In this document: positions 7,329-14,436 of the stretch, piece by piece | Numbering within the stretch: position 1 is the stretch's first letter | Layout: each line of letters starts with the position of its first letter | NCBI GenBank assembly: GCA_038325665.1 | Contig: JBBQJF010000048.1 | Span: forward strand, 1-21,730 | DNA from: CAUJGQ01 sp038325665 | GTDB taxonomy: Bacteria > Chloroflexota > Dehalococcoidia > CAUJGQ01 | Reading direction: 5' to 3' | Length of the DNA stretch: 21,730 bases | Notes under the pieces: generated by a model | Seen by the model: only the letters and a program-made list of their open reading frames with translations | Told to the model about the DNA's origin: nothing | The model's database searches: none | Position numbers and translations under genes: made by a program

Positions 7329-7642
7329 TTACGCGAGGCCGTGGCGCTGGGCGTGGAGTGCTGCTTCGGTGCGATTGGCGACGCCGAGCTTGGTGAAGAT
7401 GCGATTGACGTGGCGGTAGACGGTGTTGCGGCTGATCACGAGCGCCTCCGCGATCTCGGGGTTGCTCTTGCCGGCCGCCACGTCAATCGCACCTTGAACT
7501 CCCGCGCCGAGAGGCCATCGGGGAACGGCACGTCGCCTCGCGCGGGTAATTTCGCCGGTTCGTTGATGTGGACGAGCGCGGCCCACCGGTCGCCCGCCTC
7601 GTGGCGCTGGTAGACCGTGACCGCCTCGTCCAACCGCGCGGC
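7329..7642 (-). pseudogene. Truncated, frameshifted 3' remnant of a second LAL (LuxR-type ATPase) regulator gene
   Basis: Only about the last 104 codons of a LAL gene remain. Immediately after the TAG of the 175-residue gene (7643) one frame reads LDEAVTVYQRHEAG, later FPDGLSAREFKV. This aligns with LDQALAIYRDLG and SPDGLTAREVEV of the intact regulator at 8883-11822. Between about 7471 and 7495 one base is missing relative to the homologue, and the HTH continues in another frame: AAGKSNPEIAEALVISRNT and HVNRIFTKLGVANRTEAA, ending RHGLA and TAA at 7329. The ATPase and most of the TPR-like region are absent. It is most simply a decayed duplicate. A sequencing error could explain the frameshift but not the truncation. 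Confidence 0.82.
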
Positions 7643-8170
7643 CTAGCAGGAGGGTGGCTCAAAGTTCATGTCGCAGGCGCCGCGCGCGCCGCCGGCCGGG
7701 GTGCGAAGATCGATGACCGTGACGTTCAACCCGTCATCCCCGCGCAGGTCCGCGGCCGACTGGTAGAGTCGCCGCTCCTCCGTGGTCGTGGTCACCACCA
7801 CGACCTCGATCTGCCGGGACGGCAGGTTGACTTCCGCCACGGCGTTGCCATCGGCCTGCAGGGCCGCGCTGAAGATGGCTGCCGCCTCCTCGGACGCCAC
7901 GATGACGAACAATACCTCGGGCGACCGCGCCCCCGTCCGCGGCTGGCGCTGGTACATCTCCTGGTCGGACACTGGCGGGGCAACGCTCGCGGGCGCGACC
8001 GCCACCGGAGCCGTGTGGTTCGCGGCCTCCTCGGCCGTGCGAGTGTCCTGCCGCGTGAGCAGCCAGGCGCCAGTGCTGACGGCCAACGCCAGGACGAGGA
8101 CCGCGCCGCGGGCGGCAGCGATGAGCAGCTTCTTGAGATGATGGGGCCGACGTGCCGTGATGGTGCTCAT
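7643..8170 (-). CDS. Single-pass membrane protein with SDQEM motif (paralogue of 6270-7004)
   Basis: A 175-residue protein with a basic N-terminus (ARRPHHLKK), one membrane helix (about 17-38), a Pro/Ala-rich linker, then VSDQEMYQ (67-74). The C-terminal domain (about 86-157) has strands EVLFVIVAS, IEVVVV and VTVIDLR. The same motif and C-terminal domain order occur in the 244-residue protein at 6270-7004, although the 21-residue repeat is absent here. Two cysteines lie in the last ten residues. The ATG at 8170 is preceded by AAGGAGA with 8-base spacing. The stop codon abuts the LAL remnant. Likely cytoplasmic N-terminus and external domain (positive-inside rule). Function unknown; a partner or signal input of the LAL regulator is a hypothesis from conserved order. 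Confidence 0.78.
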   Translation of the reverse strand: MSTITARRPHHLKKLLIAAARGAVLVLALAVSTGAWLLTRQDTRTAEEAANHTAPVAVAPASVAPPVSDQEMYQRQPRTGARSPEVLFVIVASEEAAAIFSAALQADGNAVAEVNLPSRQIEVVVVTTTTEERRLYQSAADLRGDDGLNVTVIDLRTPAGGARGACDMNFEPPSC

Positions 8171-8216
8171 GTCCCGTGTCTCCTTCTGCTGACGGGTGAT
8201 ACCCAATAGGCGCCGG

Positions 8217-8235
8217 GCCGCGCTCCCAGCGCGGC
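8217..8235 (-). other. Strong hairpin in the leader of the 175-residue membrane protein gene
   Basis: A perfect 8-bp stem (GCCGCGCT / AGCGCGGC) with a CCC loop, about 46 bases upstream of the ATG at 8170 and 175 bases past the 59-residue gene. A second 7-bp perfect stem (GCAGGCG / CGCCTGC) lies at 8296-8316. Neither has a T-tract. They could terminate, attenuate or stabilise transcripts. Confidence 0.45.
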
Positions 8236-8410
8236 GCACCGGGACCCCGATGGCCCGGGGCGCCGCTGTCGGGGCGGGCGGCCGGGCTGATTGGCGCAGG
8301 CGGCCGCTTCGCCTGCCGATCGGTGCTGATAGTCGCTCGGCGTTGTCCGAGCCTCGTCCACCCTTCTCTCCGCGTCGCCGCGGCGGTAGACCGGCGACGC
8401 GGGCAGGGAG

Positions 8411-8590
8411 TCAGGCCACGTCCCGTGCCGCGAGTAGCGCCTTCAGCGCGCGGCGTAGCGCCGTGGGCAGGGGGCGGGTGACGCCGGTGTCCCGGGTGTA
8501 GCACCTGAGGCAGATGCACCCGTCACTGACCTGGCGGACGGCCTCGCCGTCCAGTTCCGTCTCAAACCGGTAGACGCTACAGGGCGTCAT
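8411..8590 (-). CDS. 59-residue cysteine-rich small protein
   Basis: A short open frame from ATG 8590 to TGA 8411, preceded by GGGAGGAGG with about 6-base spacing, one of the best ribosome sites in the window. The predicted protein starts MTPCSVYRFETELDGEAV, has Cys at 4, 25, 27 and 30 (CICLRC), and ends with an amphipathic basic helix (LPTALRRALKALLAARDVA). Four cysteines of this kind suggest metal binding or redox, which I infer and cannot prove. It sits between the intact LAL regulator and the 175-residue membrane protein on the same strand. The C-terminal helix could bind a partner or membrane surface. No family recognised. Confidence 0.68.
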   Translation of the reverse strand: MTPCSVYRFETELDGEAVRQVSDGCICLRCYTRDTGVTRPLPTALRRALKALLAARDVA

Positions 8591-8634
8591 GGCGTGCCTC
8601 CTCCCGCGGTGTGGGCTGCTTCTGCCTGTATCAA

Positions 8635-8659
8635 CGACCCGGCCGCTTCAATCGGGTCG
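8635..8659 (-). other. Hairpin in the leader of the 59-residue gene
   Basis: A perfect 7-bp stem (CGACCCG / CGGGTCG) with an 11-base loop, 44 bases upstream of the ATG at 8590. An overlapping GGGG-TGA-CCCC hairpin lies at 8659-8669. The distance to the start codon is close to that of the hairpin before the 175-residue gene. Confidence 0.4.
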
Positions 8660-8793
8660 GGGTGACCCCTCGTGCCGGCTCATGTGCGGTCGTTGCTCGA
8701 TCTAATCGCATCATTGCGCGCGTGGGGTGGCGTGGCATCGCGGCGTGCCGTGATCTTGCGCGACCGGAGGAGTCGCTGGCAGGCCGCGCCGTG

Positions 8794-8809
8794 TAACAGC
8801 GTGCTGTTA
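8794..8809. promoter_or_regulatory. 16-bp near-palindrome between LAL and the 59-residue gene
   Basis: TAACAGCG and TGCTGTTA are complementary at 7 of 8 pairs, with only the central pair mismatched. It lies 74 bases past the LAL stop codon and about 204 bases upstream of the 59-residue gene. This is AT-richer than its surroundings and could be a regulator site. No T-tract follows, so a terminator is less likely. Confidence 0.4.
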
Positions 8810-8882
8810 TGGACTGTTTTGAGGGCGGTTGAGGGGCAGGGCGGCCGAGAGGCCGAGGGTGCGGTGGATGCGCGTGGCGCAC

Positions 8883-11822
8883 CTACACGGTGAGGCCGTG
8901 TCGGTCGGCGTAGCGGGCGGCCTCAATGCGGTTGGCGACGCCGGTCTTGGTGAAGATATGGTTGATGTGCCGCTCCACCGTGTTCAGGCTGATCACCAGC
9001 GCCGCGGCGATCGCGGGGTTGCTCTTGCCGGCCGCCAGCAGTCGCAGTACCTCGACCTCGCGCGCGGTCAGGCCATCGGGGGAGGTGCGCTGGGGTCGCG
9101 CGCCGGCGACGAGGCGGCGGCCGGCGAGGAGCCCGCGGACCGTCGCGGCGTGATGCTCCATCCCCAGGTCGCGGTAGATCGCCAGCGCCTGGTCGAGCAA
9201 CGCCCCGGCCCGTGCGGGGTCGCCCTGACCGCGGCGGAGCAGCAGCATCGACGCGTGCTCGCGCAGGGTATGGGCGAGCAACGGTCGGGCGCCCAGCCGT
9301 TCGTGGCGGGCGCGGGCATCCTCGAAGTGCGCCGTCGCGCGCTCCCAGCGGCCCATGGTCGTCGCCAGCAGGCCGAGATGGCGCGCCACCACGCCCCGGC
9401 AGGTGGCCGCGGCGGCCCACATGACCGTGCGCGCCGCATGGGGCAGCAGCAGATCATAGAGGATCCCCGCCTGGCCGGCATCGCCGAGGAAGGCGCAGGC
9501 GCGCGCGAGCGATGTCATGCCGGCGAGCCAGTTGTAGTCGCGCGGCATGCCGGCGAAGCGCCGCGGGGCGAGTCGCTCGACCTCCCGCCGCGCCTCCGCG
9601 GTGCGGCCGAGCTCGGCGAAGAACTCGGCGAGGACCGCTCGCCAGGCGGGGCGGCCCGTCCGCTCGGCGAAGGCCGTGATCATTTCTTCCCTCTCCGCGA
9701 GGCGACCCTGCTCGCCACGCAGGGCGAGCATCTGGAGGGCGAAGTAGGTCGGCGCGTGCGCGGGCTGCCCCCGCTCGCCAACGGCGAACGCCTGCTGAAC
9801 CAGGTGGTCCGCCTCCGTGAGCCGGCCCGCGAGCAGCGCCCGCATCGCCGCCACGACCGCGACGATCCAGAGATAGTCCGGCTGTCGTAACGCTGCCGCG
9901 AGCTGGGCGAGCGCTTCGACGTCGCGGTCGGCCGCCGCCACATCCTCCTGGAACAGATCCCAGATGCGTGCGTGGTGGCCGCGCACCGAGAGATTGATGT
10001 CGCCGGTCTCCTCGCCCAGGCGCACGATCTCGGTCGCGATCGCCAGGCGTTCGTCCACGTTGTCGGGGCTCCAGAGCGACGTGTGGACCCGAAAGAGCGT
10101 CAGCGCCAGGGTGGTCGGGTCGCCGACCCGCCGGGCGACGGCGACGGCCTGCCGGCCCAGGGCGGCGCGCCGATCCGGTGCGTCGTCCCACCGCAGCTCC
10201 ACGGCGAGACGGGCAAGGAGCATCGCCCGCGGCGCGGTGTTGTCTTCGCCCAGCGCCTCGAGCACTTCTTCCAGCAGGGCGACCATCGCCGGATCGGCGC
10301 GCGGCCCCGGCCCCCACGGCTCGATCCCCAGGGCGGCGCGGGCGAGCTGCCGCGGGTCGCGCAAGCGCCGCGCCAGGTCGATCGCCGCGTGGAAGGAGCG
10401 GCGCGCGGCATCGCCGTCGCCCGCCCGGTGCTGGACCTCGCCCAGCAGCAGCAATCGCTCGCAGCGCTGGGCGTCATCCGTCGGGTCGAGCAGGTCGCAT
10501 GCCGCCTGCCAGTGGCGCGCCGCCTCCTCCCAGGCGAACACCGCCGCCGCCTGCTCGCCCGCGCGGATGGCATAGTGCCGGACGGTGTCGGGGTCGGCGG
10601 TCGGTCCGGCGCGCTGATAGTGCACCGCGATCTGGCCCAGGCGCCCCTCGACCTCGCGGTCGGAGCCGCCCTCCAGGGCGACGGCAGCGCGCAGATGCAG
10701 CCACTGCCGCCGCGCCACGTTGAGCGTGTCGTCGAGGGTGTGGCGAATGAGGGCGTGGGCGAAATGATAACCGTTCCCCACTTCACGAAGGAGACCGGCG
10801 CCCAGCGCCTCGTCCAGCGCGTCCATCAACGGCGCGGGCGCGAGCCCGCTCGCCGCCGCCACGACCGCGGCGCTGAAACCGTCCCCGAGCACCGCGCCCG
10901 CCTGGAGCATCCGGTTCGCATCCTGGCTCAGCCGGGAGAGGCGCTGGCCGAGCACATGGCGCACGCCCTCGGGGACGCTCCAATCCGTGGGCGACGACCG
11001 CGCCTCCCGCGGATCGTGCCCCTGCCCGTGGAGGTGGCGGATGATCTCTTCGACGAAGAAGGGGTTGCCCTCCGTCTCCCGAAAGATCGCGTCGGCCACC
11101 GGCGGTGCGGTCGGGGTACCGGTGATCCCCGCGATCAGTGCGGCGACCTCGTCGACGGCGAGCGACGTGAGGGTGAGGGAGTTGGAATGGTGTTCGCGGT
11201 GGAGATCGGCGCGGATGTCACTGAGCGGATGCGTCCGCGTGATCTCGGTCGTGCGATAGGCGCCCGCGAGCAGGACCGGTGCATCCGCGATCCGGCGCAT
11301 CAGATGCTGGAGGAGTCGGAGACTCGATCGATCGGCCCAGTGCAGATCGTCGAGCATGAGGAGCAGACCGCTCGGGCGAGCGATGGCGAGCAGGAAGTCT
11401 GTGACGCTCTCGAAGAGGCGATAGCGTTCGTATTCGGGGCTGACGGGCGGGCTGGTGGGCAGGTCCGGCCAAGATTCGCGCACCTCCGGCACGAGCAACG
11501 CGACTTCCGGCGCACCGCGCCCGATCTGCGCCCGCAGGGTCTCCGGCGAGCAGGCACGGATATATGGCTGCAGCGCCTCGACGAAGGGCAGGTAGGGCGG
11601 CATGCCCTCGGTGTCGTAGGCGCGACCGGACAGCACGGTGGTCCCGGTGGCAGCGGCGTGGGCGGCGAGTTCGGCGAGCAGCCGCGTCTTGCCGATGCCG
11701 GGTTCGCCGCAAACCAGCGCGACACTGCCCTCACCCCGCGCCGCAGCGTCGAGATAGCCCGCCAGCGTTACCAGTTCGTGTCCCCGACCAACGAATGGCG
11801 CGCGGCCTGACAGCTCCACCAC
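8883..11822 (-). CDS. LAL-family (large ATP-binding LuxR-type) transcriptional regulator
   Basis: A 979-residue signal-transduction ATPase and DNA-binding protein of the STAND/MalT-like kind. Near the N-terminus is FVGRGHEL, then Walker A GEPGIGKT (39-46) and Walker B LLLMLDDLHWAD (from about 152). The middle is a long helical, TPR-like region likely to sense a ligand or partner. The C-terminal 65 residues are a LuxR HTH (GLTAREVEVLRLLAAGKSN, then LVISLNTVERHINHIFTK). I place the start at GTG 11822: GGGAG lies 6 bases before it, the conserved FVGR follows closely, and the promoter at 11865-11894 would put the transcript start downstream of the alternative ATGs at 11909 and 11873. It probably autoregulates or controls the small genes downstream; this is inference. 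Confidence 0.9.
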   Translation of the reverse strand: MVELSGRAPFVGRGHELVTLAGYLDAAARGEGSVALVCGEPGIGKTRLLAELAAHAAATGTTVLSGRAYDTEGMPPYLPFVEALQPYIRACSPETLRAQIGRGAPEVALLVPEVRESWPDLPTSPPVSPEYERYRLFESVTDFLLAIARPSGLLLMLDDLHWADRSSLRLLQHLMRRIADAPVLLAGAYRTTEITRTHPLSDIRADLHREHHSNSLTLTSLAVDEVAALIAGITGTPTAPPVADAIFRETEGNPFFVEEIIRHLHGQGHDPREARSSPTDWSVPEGVRHVLGQRLSRLSQDANRMLQAGAVLGDGFSAAVVAAASGLAPAPLMDALDEALGAGLLREVGNGYHFAHALIRHTLDDTLNVARRQWLHLRAAVALEGGSDREVEGRLGQIAVHYQRAGPTADPDTVRHYAIRAGEQAAAVFAWEEAARHWQAACDLLDPTDDAQRCERLLLLGEVQHRAGDGDAARRSFHAAIDLARRLRDPRQLARAALGIEPWGPGPRADPAMVALLEEVLEALGEDNTAPRAMLLARLAVELRWDDAPDRRAALGRQAVAVARRVGDPTTLALTLFRVHTSLWSPDNVDERLAIATEIVRLGEETGDINLSVRGHHARIWDLFQEDVAAADRDVEALAQLAAALRQPDYLWIVAVVAAMRALLAGRLTEADHLVQQAFAVGERGQPAHAPTYFALQMLALRGEQGRLAEREEMITAFAERTGRPAWRAVLAEFFAELGRTAEARREVERLAPRRFAGMPRDYNWLAGMTSLARACAFLGDAGQAGILYDLLLPHAARTVMWAAAATCRGVVARHLGLLATTMGRWERATAHFEDARARHERLGARPLLAHTLREHASMLLLRRGQGDPARAGALLDQALAIYRDLGMEHHAATVRGLLAGRRLVAGARPQRTSPDGLTAREVEVLRLLAAGKSNPAIAAALVISLNTVERHINHIFTKTGVANRIEAARYADRHGLTV

Positions 11823-11864
11823 CGCATTCTCCCGCACGCAGCAATGCACCGCAAGCTGATGGTC

Positions 11865-11894
11865 AGTATACATCCCCCACCGGCCGCCGGTCAG
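11865..11894 (-). promoter_or_regulatory. Sigma70-type promoter of the LAL gene
   Basis: On the minus strand, CTGACC (4/6 to TTGACA, 11889-11894) and TATACT (5/6 to TATAAT, 11865-11870) are 18 bases apart. A start about 7 bases past the -10 gives a leader of roughly 35 bases containing GGGAG before GTG 11822. It begins 25 bases after the vapC-like stop codon. Confidence 0.55.
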
Positions 11895-11918
11895 CAGAGG
11901 AGGATGCATGGTCGTGTG

Positions 11919-12338
11919 TCAGCGCCCTCGGTGGCGCGGTCCCGGTGGGGGGTGGGAAAGGGACACGGTCCTAACCTCGGGCATTGGATAGTCACGGGTG
12001 TTGCGGGTGAGCACCACGGCGTCGTGCTCGGCGGCGACCGCGGCGACCAGGCAGTCGGTAATCGCCAGCGTCGTCCCCTGGCGGACATAGCGATACTTCC
12101 AGGCGCCGGCTTGGCGCGCCGCCTCGGGTGAGGTGGGGAGAAACTCCAGGGCCAGCAGTAGTTGTTCGGCCCGTGCCTGTTCGTCGGGGTGGAGGCCGGC
12201 ATAGACCTCGGCGAGCACCACGTCACAGCTACAGGGGATGTCGCCCTCCCGGTTGAGCCGCTGGAGCAGTTCTACCGCCGGCGCAAAGCCGTTTAGGTAG
12301 TCGATGATGCCGTCAGAGTCGACCAGGTAACGGGTCAT
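11919..12338 (-). CDS. PIN-domain toxin (VapC-like ribonuclease)
   Basis: A 139-residue PIN-fold RNase, the usual toxin of type II VapBC modules, which cleaves RNA such as tRNA or rRNA when free of its antitoxin. The acidic catalytic set is in place: D7 (LVDSDGIID), E44 (VLAEVYAG), D95 (AITDCLVAA) and D116 (TRNTRDY). The length is normal for the family; the last ten or so residues (HPPPGPRHRGR) are Pro/Arg rich and probably disordered. The ATG at 12338 overlaps the antitoxin stop as ATGA, the standard coupled layout. Target RNA unknown. Confidence 0.88.
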   Translation of the reverse strand: MTRYLVDSDGIIDYLNGFAPAVELLQRLNREGDIPCSCDVVLAEVYAGLHPDEQARAEQLLLALEFLPTSPEAARQAGAWKYRYVRQGTTLAITDCLVAAVAAEHDAVVLTRNTRDYPMPEVRTVSLSHPPPGPRHRGR

Positions 12339-12625
12339 TCAGCCGATCTGCCGCCCAGCTTGCGCTGGAAGCGTTCCTCGTCCTGGGACCGGCTCGCACG
12401 CACCCACGCCGAGACCAGTTCTGGGGTGGCCCACTCCGGGTGGTCCTCCGGCCGCAGGATGCCGGCGGTCTCGCTCAACGCCTTGTCACGGCGCAATTGC
12501 GCCACCCGGCGCTGGACGGCTTCGGTGACGAACTGACTGCGCCGGCGCTGTCCGACGAGTTCGTCCACCGCGTCCACAAGGCTGCGCGGCATCACGACGT
12601 GGGTGCGCATGTCGTCGTTACCCAT
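12335..12625 (-). CDS. Ribbon-helix-helix antitoxin (VapB-like)
   Basis: A 96-residue DNA-binding antitoxin. The N-terminal part (about 6-45: MRTHVVMPRSLVDAVDEL, then RRRSQFVTEAVQRRV) matches the ribbon-helix-helix pattern of one strand and two helices. The C-terminal part, rich in charged residues and Trp, would wrap the PIN toxin. The start at 12625 is chosen because AAGGGG lies 6 bases upstream and the ribbon strand follows soon after; a 14-residue longer frame begins inside the leader. As in other such pairs it should repress its own promoter, probably through the dyads at 12649-12680. Confidence 0.85.
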   Translation of the reverse strand: MGNDDMRTHVVMPRSLVDAVDELVGQRRRSQFVTEAVQRRVAQLRRDKALSETAGILRPEDHPEWATPELVSAWVRASRSQDEERFQRKLGGRSAE

Positions 12626-12648
12626 GGTTGCCCCTTTCCAACATCTTG

Positions 12649-12680
12649 TATGCGAATAGCATATCACATAATACGGTGAT
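12649..12680. promoter_or_regulatory. AT-rich promoter/operator of the toxin-antitoxin pair
   Basis: Two adjacent dyads, TATGC-N5-GCATA (12649-12663) and ATCAC-N8-GTGAT (12663-12680), lie 24-55 bases upstream of the antitoxin ATG in an unusually AT-rich stretch. A -10-like TATTAT on the minus strand overlaps the second dyad. This is the expected place for autoregulation by the ribbon-helix-helix protein. Confidence 0.5.
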
Positions 12681-12847
12681 CAACATGTCACACGAATGAA
12701 CACATAACATCAAGCCACTCGCGATTGTGGAATTGCCCTGGGGAACCCCGCCCCGTGAGGGTGAGACTATCCTGCTTGCCCGAGACTCTCAGGTGGAACC
12801 CGTGGGGCGCGCGGTCACTGGCAGGGAGGCTCCACCTAAGAACGGGT

Positions 12848-13729
12848 TTAAACGTATTGCAGGAGCTGGAGGGAGAGGCCGCTCAGCTCGGCGGCGGGGA
12901 TGGTCGCGGTGCGCGTGCCGGGCAGTACGCCGGTACCCGGGTCGGACGGGGTAAAGCCCGCGCGCCGCGCCATGGCGACGGCCGCATCAAGGTCCGGCAC
13001 CTCGAAGGCGGTCATGCTGACCAGGCCCGCGGGGCGTTGGGCGATCGGGCTGTCCGGCGTGGCGGGGCCGAGCAATTCGATGATCGCGTCACCGATCTTG
13101 AACTGCCGGATGATCATCACCGGCGTGCTCACCTCGCCGTGGAGCGGCACACCCATCGTCTCCGTCCAGTAGCGCGTCTGTCTGTCAAGGTCAGGCGCCA
13201 CGGCGGCGAGGTGGTCCAGCCGCTTCAGCGGGAACGCGTATGACAGTACGCCGTCCGCGGCCATGCGCGCTGCTCGGACCTCCAGGGAAGCGGCCGGGTA
13301 CTCCACCAACCGGACATCGACCAGCGCCGGGTCGGCGTCGGGCAGCCACGCGATATCGGCAATCTTGGACCCTTCGCCGTTGCGCACCTCGGCGGTCGAA
13401 TACTGCACACCGCGCTGGCCCAGCTCCGCGACCGCCCCGGCGAGATCGGTGGTCGCGAGCATCACGGTGCGCAGACCGCTGCCTCGCTCTGCCGCCTCGA
13501 CGAACGCCGCCCCCCGCACGCGCAGCGCCTCCTCACGGTCGGCGATGCCCAAGAGCTCCACGTAGAAGGGCATCGGAGGCTCACCCACGAAGAAGCTCCG
13601 ATTGCGCGTCCCGCGGCCGAGGTGCGTCGTGCCAGGAGAGAACGAGATGCCGAGGCGTTGGAACGGCTCGGCGGCGGCGTCCGGGTCGGGAACAGGGAGG
13701 ATGACGTGGTCGATGGCGTCGTACAGCAT
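12848..13729 (-). CDS. Two-domain VOC (glyoxalase/dioxygenase-like) protein
   Basis: A 293-residue protein of two vicinal-oxygen-chelate domains. The first begins IDHVILPVPDPDAAAEPF and spans about residues 5-140. The second begins KRLDHLAAVAPDLDRQTRYW near 168 and runs to the end, with IRQFKIGDAIIELLGP inside. Such proteins are metal-dependent isomerases, lyases, dioxygenases or binding proteins; the pattern with Glu in strands like FYVELLG and IIELLGP is typical, but the substrate is unclear. There is no Shine-Dalgarno sequence. A TAGACT box ends 6 bases before the ATG, suggesting a leaderless transcript. Confidence 0.82.
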   Translation of the reverse strand: MLYDAIDHVILPVPDPDAAAEPFQRLGISFSPGTTHLGRGTRNRSFFVGEPPMPFYVELLGIADREEALRVRGAAFVEAAERGSGLRTVMLATTDLAGAVAELGQRGVQYSTAEVRNGEGSKIADIAWLPDADPALVDVRLVEYPAASLEVRAARMAADGVLSYAFPLKRLDHLAAVAPDLDRQTRYWTETMGVPLHGEVSTPVMIIRQFKIGDAIIELLGPATPDSPIAQRPAGLVSMTAFEVPDLDAAVAMARRAGFTPSDPGTGVLPGTRTATIPAAELSGLSLQLLQYV

Positions 13730-13735
13730 GGCCGC

Positions 13736-13741
13736 AGTCTA
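13736..13741 (-). promoter_or_regulatory. -10-like box of the VOC gene
   Basis: TAGACT on the minus strand, 6 bases before the ATG. No -35 of note is present. Together with the lack of a ribosome site this fits leaderless transcription. Confidence 0.35.
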
Positions 13742-13974
13742 CACGGCCGTGATCGCCTGGCGCCACTCGTCCGCTGTTGCCACACTATCTCCGAGGCCGC
13801 CCAGCGTTACGAACAAACCGTGGGGGTCGGATCGGCAGGTTGGGCAGTCCTAGAGTCGGTTATCAACCGCTGCCCCAAGGGGTACACTCATTCCCGATTG
13901 ACGTGGTTAACCTGCCGGTCACTCCCGAGACAGGCATGGTTTTCGCGCGGCTGCTTCCTCCCCCCGCGATACCA

Positions 13975-14044
13975 CCGGAGCCGGGGAGGCCACAGTCAAG
14001 TTCCCCGCTCCGGTGAGCTGTACTCTCCTGTCCTTGCAGGGGAG
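13975..14044 (+). other. Two consecutive hairpins in the leader of the small winged-helix-like gene
   Basis: The first (13975-14013) pairs CCGGAGC-C-GGGGA with TCCCCGCTCCGG, with a single-base bulge and a loop of about 14 bases. The second (14023-14044) pairs CTCTCCTG with CAGGGGAG with one wobble and a 6-base loop. The second resembles dispersed 'ctctcc...ggagag' intergenic elements that I recall from several GC-rich phyla. Confidence 0.45.
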
Positions 14045-14086
14045 GGGCCGGGAGGTTAGGTCTTTTCAAGGGAGAAGGGTGCCGTG

Positions 14087-14428
14087 ATGCGTATAGACGA
14101 TCATCCCCTGGTCGCCGAGGTGACATCCACGGGCGCGCCACGAACCACCGCGACGGCGCGGCCACCGGCGCCGCCGGCGGTGAGTTCGCTGATGCTCGAC
14201 ATGCTCGAATGGCTCGCCCGCGCGCCTCGCTCGTATGGGGACGCGATGGAGGCGTGGCGGAGCAGTTGCCCGCGATTCACCATTTGGGAGGATGCGCTCG
14301 GCGACGGCTTGATCCGCGTGGAACGCGGGGCTGGACCCGCGATGAACGAGACACGGGTCGCGCTCACACCCATTGGGCGTGCAATGCTCTCTGACCATCG
14401 ATGCGCTGAACCCGTCGCGGTGTCATAG
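14087..14428 (+). CDS. Small winged-helix-like protein, unknown function
   Basis: A 113-residue protein with a Pro/Ala-rich N-terminus and a compact C-terminal part. It contains MLDMLEWLARAPRSYGDAME, CPRFTIWEDALGDGLIRVE and VALTPIGRAMLS. The helix-turn-helix order followed by a beta-like 'wing' and LTPxGRAxL ending resembles a winged-helix domain, and I recall similar uncharacterised short proteins in other bacteria, but cannot name the family. An AAGGG site precedes the ATG at 14087; a GTG three bases upstream is possible. It converges with the amidohydrolase gene, only 8 bases between stop codons, so the transcripts may overlap. Confidence 0.72.
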   Translation: MRIDDHPLVAEVTSTGAPRTTATARPPAPPAVSSLMLDMLEWLARAPRSYGDAMEAWRSSCPRFTIWEDALGDGLIRVERGAGPAMNETRVALTPIGRAMLSDHRCAEPVAVS

Positions 14429-14436
14429 CTCCGCCA

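Larger units (their letters stand above)
13730..14086. other. 357-bp intergenic region between divergent genes, hairpin-rich
   Basis: No credible gene. On the VOC side it has the -10-like box described separately. On the plus-strand side it contains a CGGTT-ATC-AACCG hairpin and a CCCC-AA-GGGG hairpin near 13857-13882, and a stem at 13975-14013 (CCGGAGC paired with GCTCCGG and GGGGA with TCCCC, one bulge). A CTCTCCTG/CAGGGGAG stem lies at 14023-14044. I could not match it to a known riboswitch class. Confidence 0.5.

Noticed and set aside
9972..11810. A 612-codon plus-strand frame opposite the LAL gene
   Set aside because: It is a GC-rich antisense shadow of a gene with clear ATPase and HTH domains; its translation is Arg/Gly/Pro/His rich with no recognisable domain.
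13975..14044. A known riboswitch in the leader before 14087
   Set aside because: The stems did not match the conserved cores I know (TPP, cobalamin, SAM, glycine, fluoride, guanidine), so it is listed only as structured.
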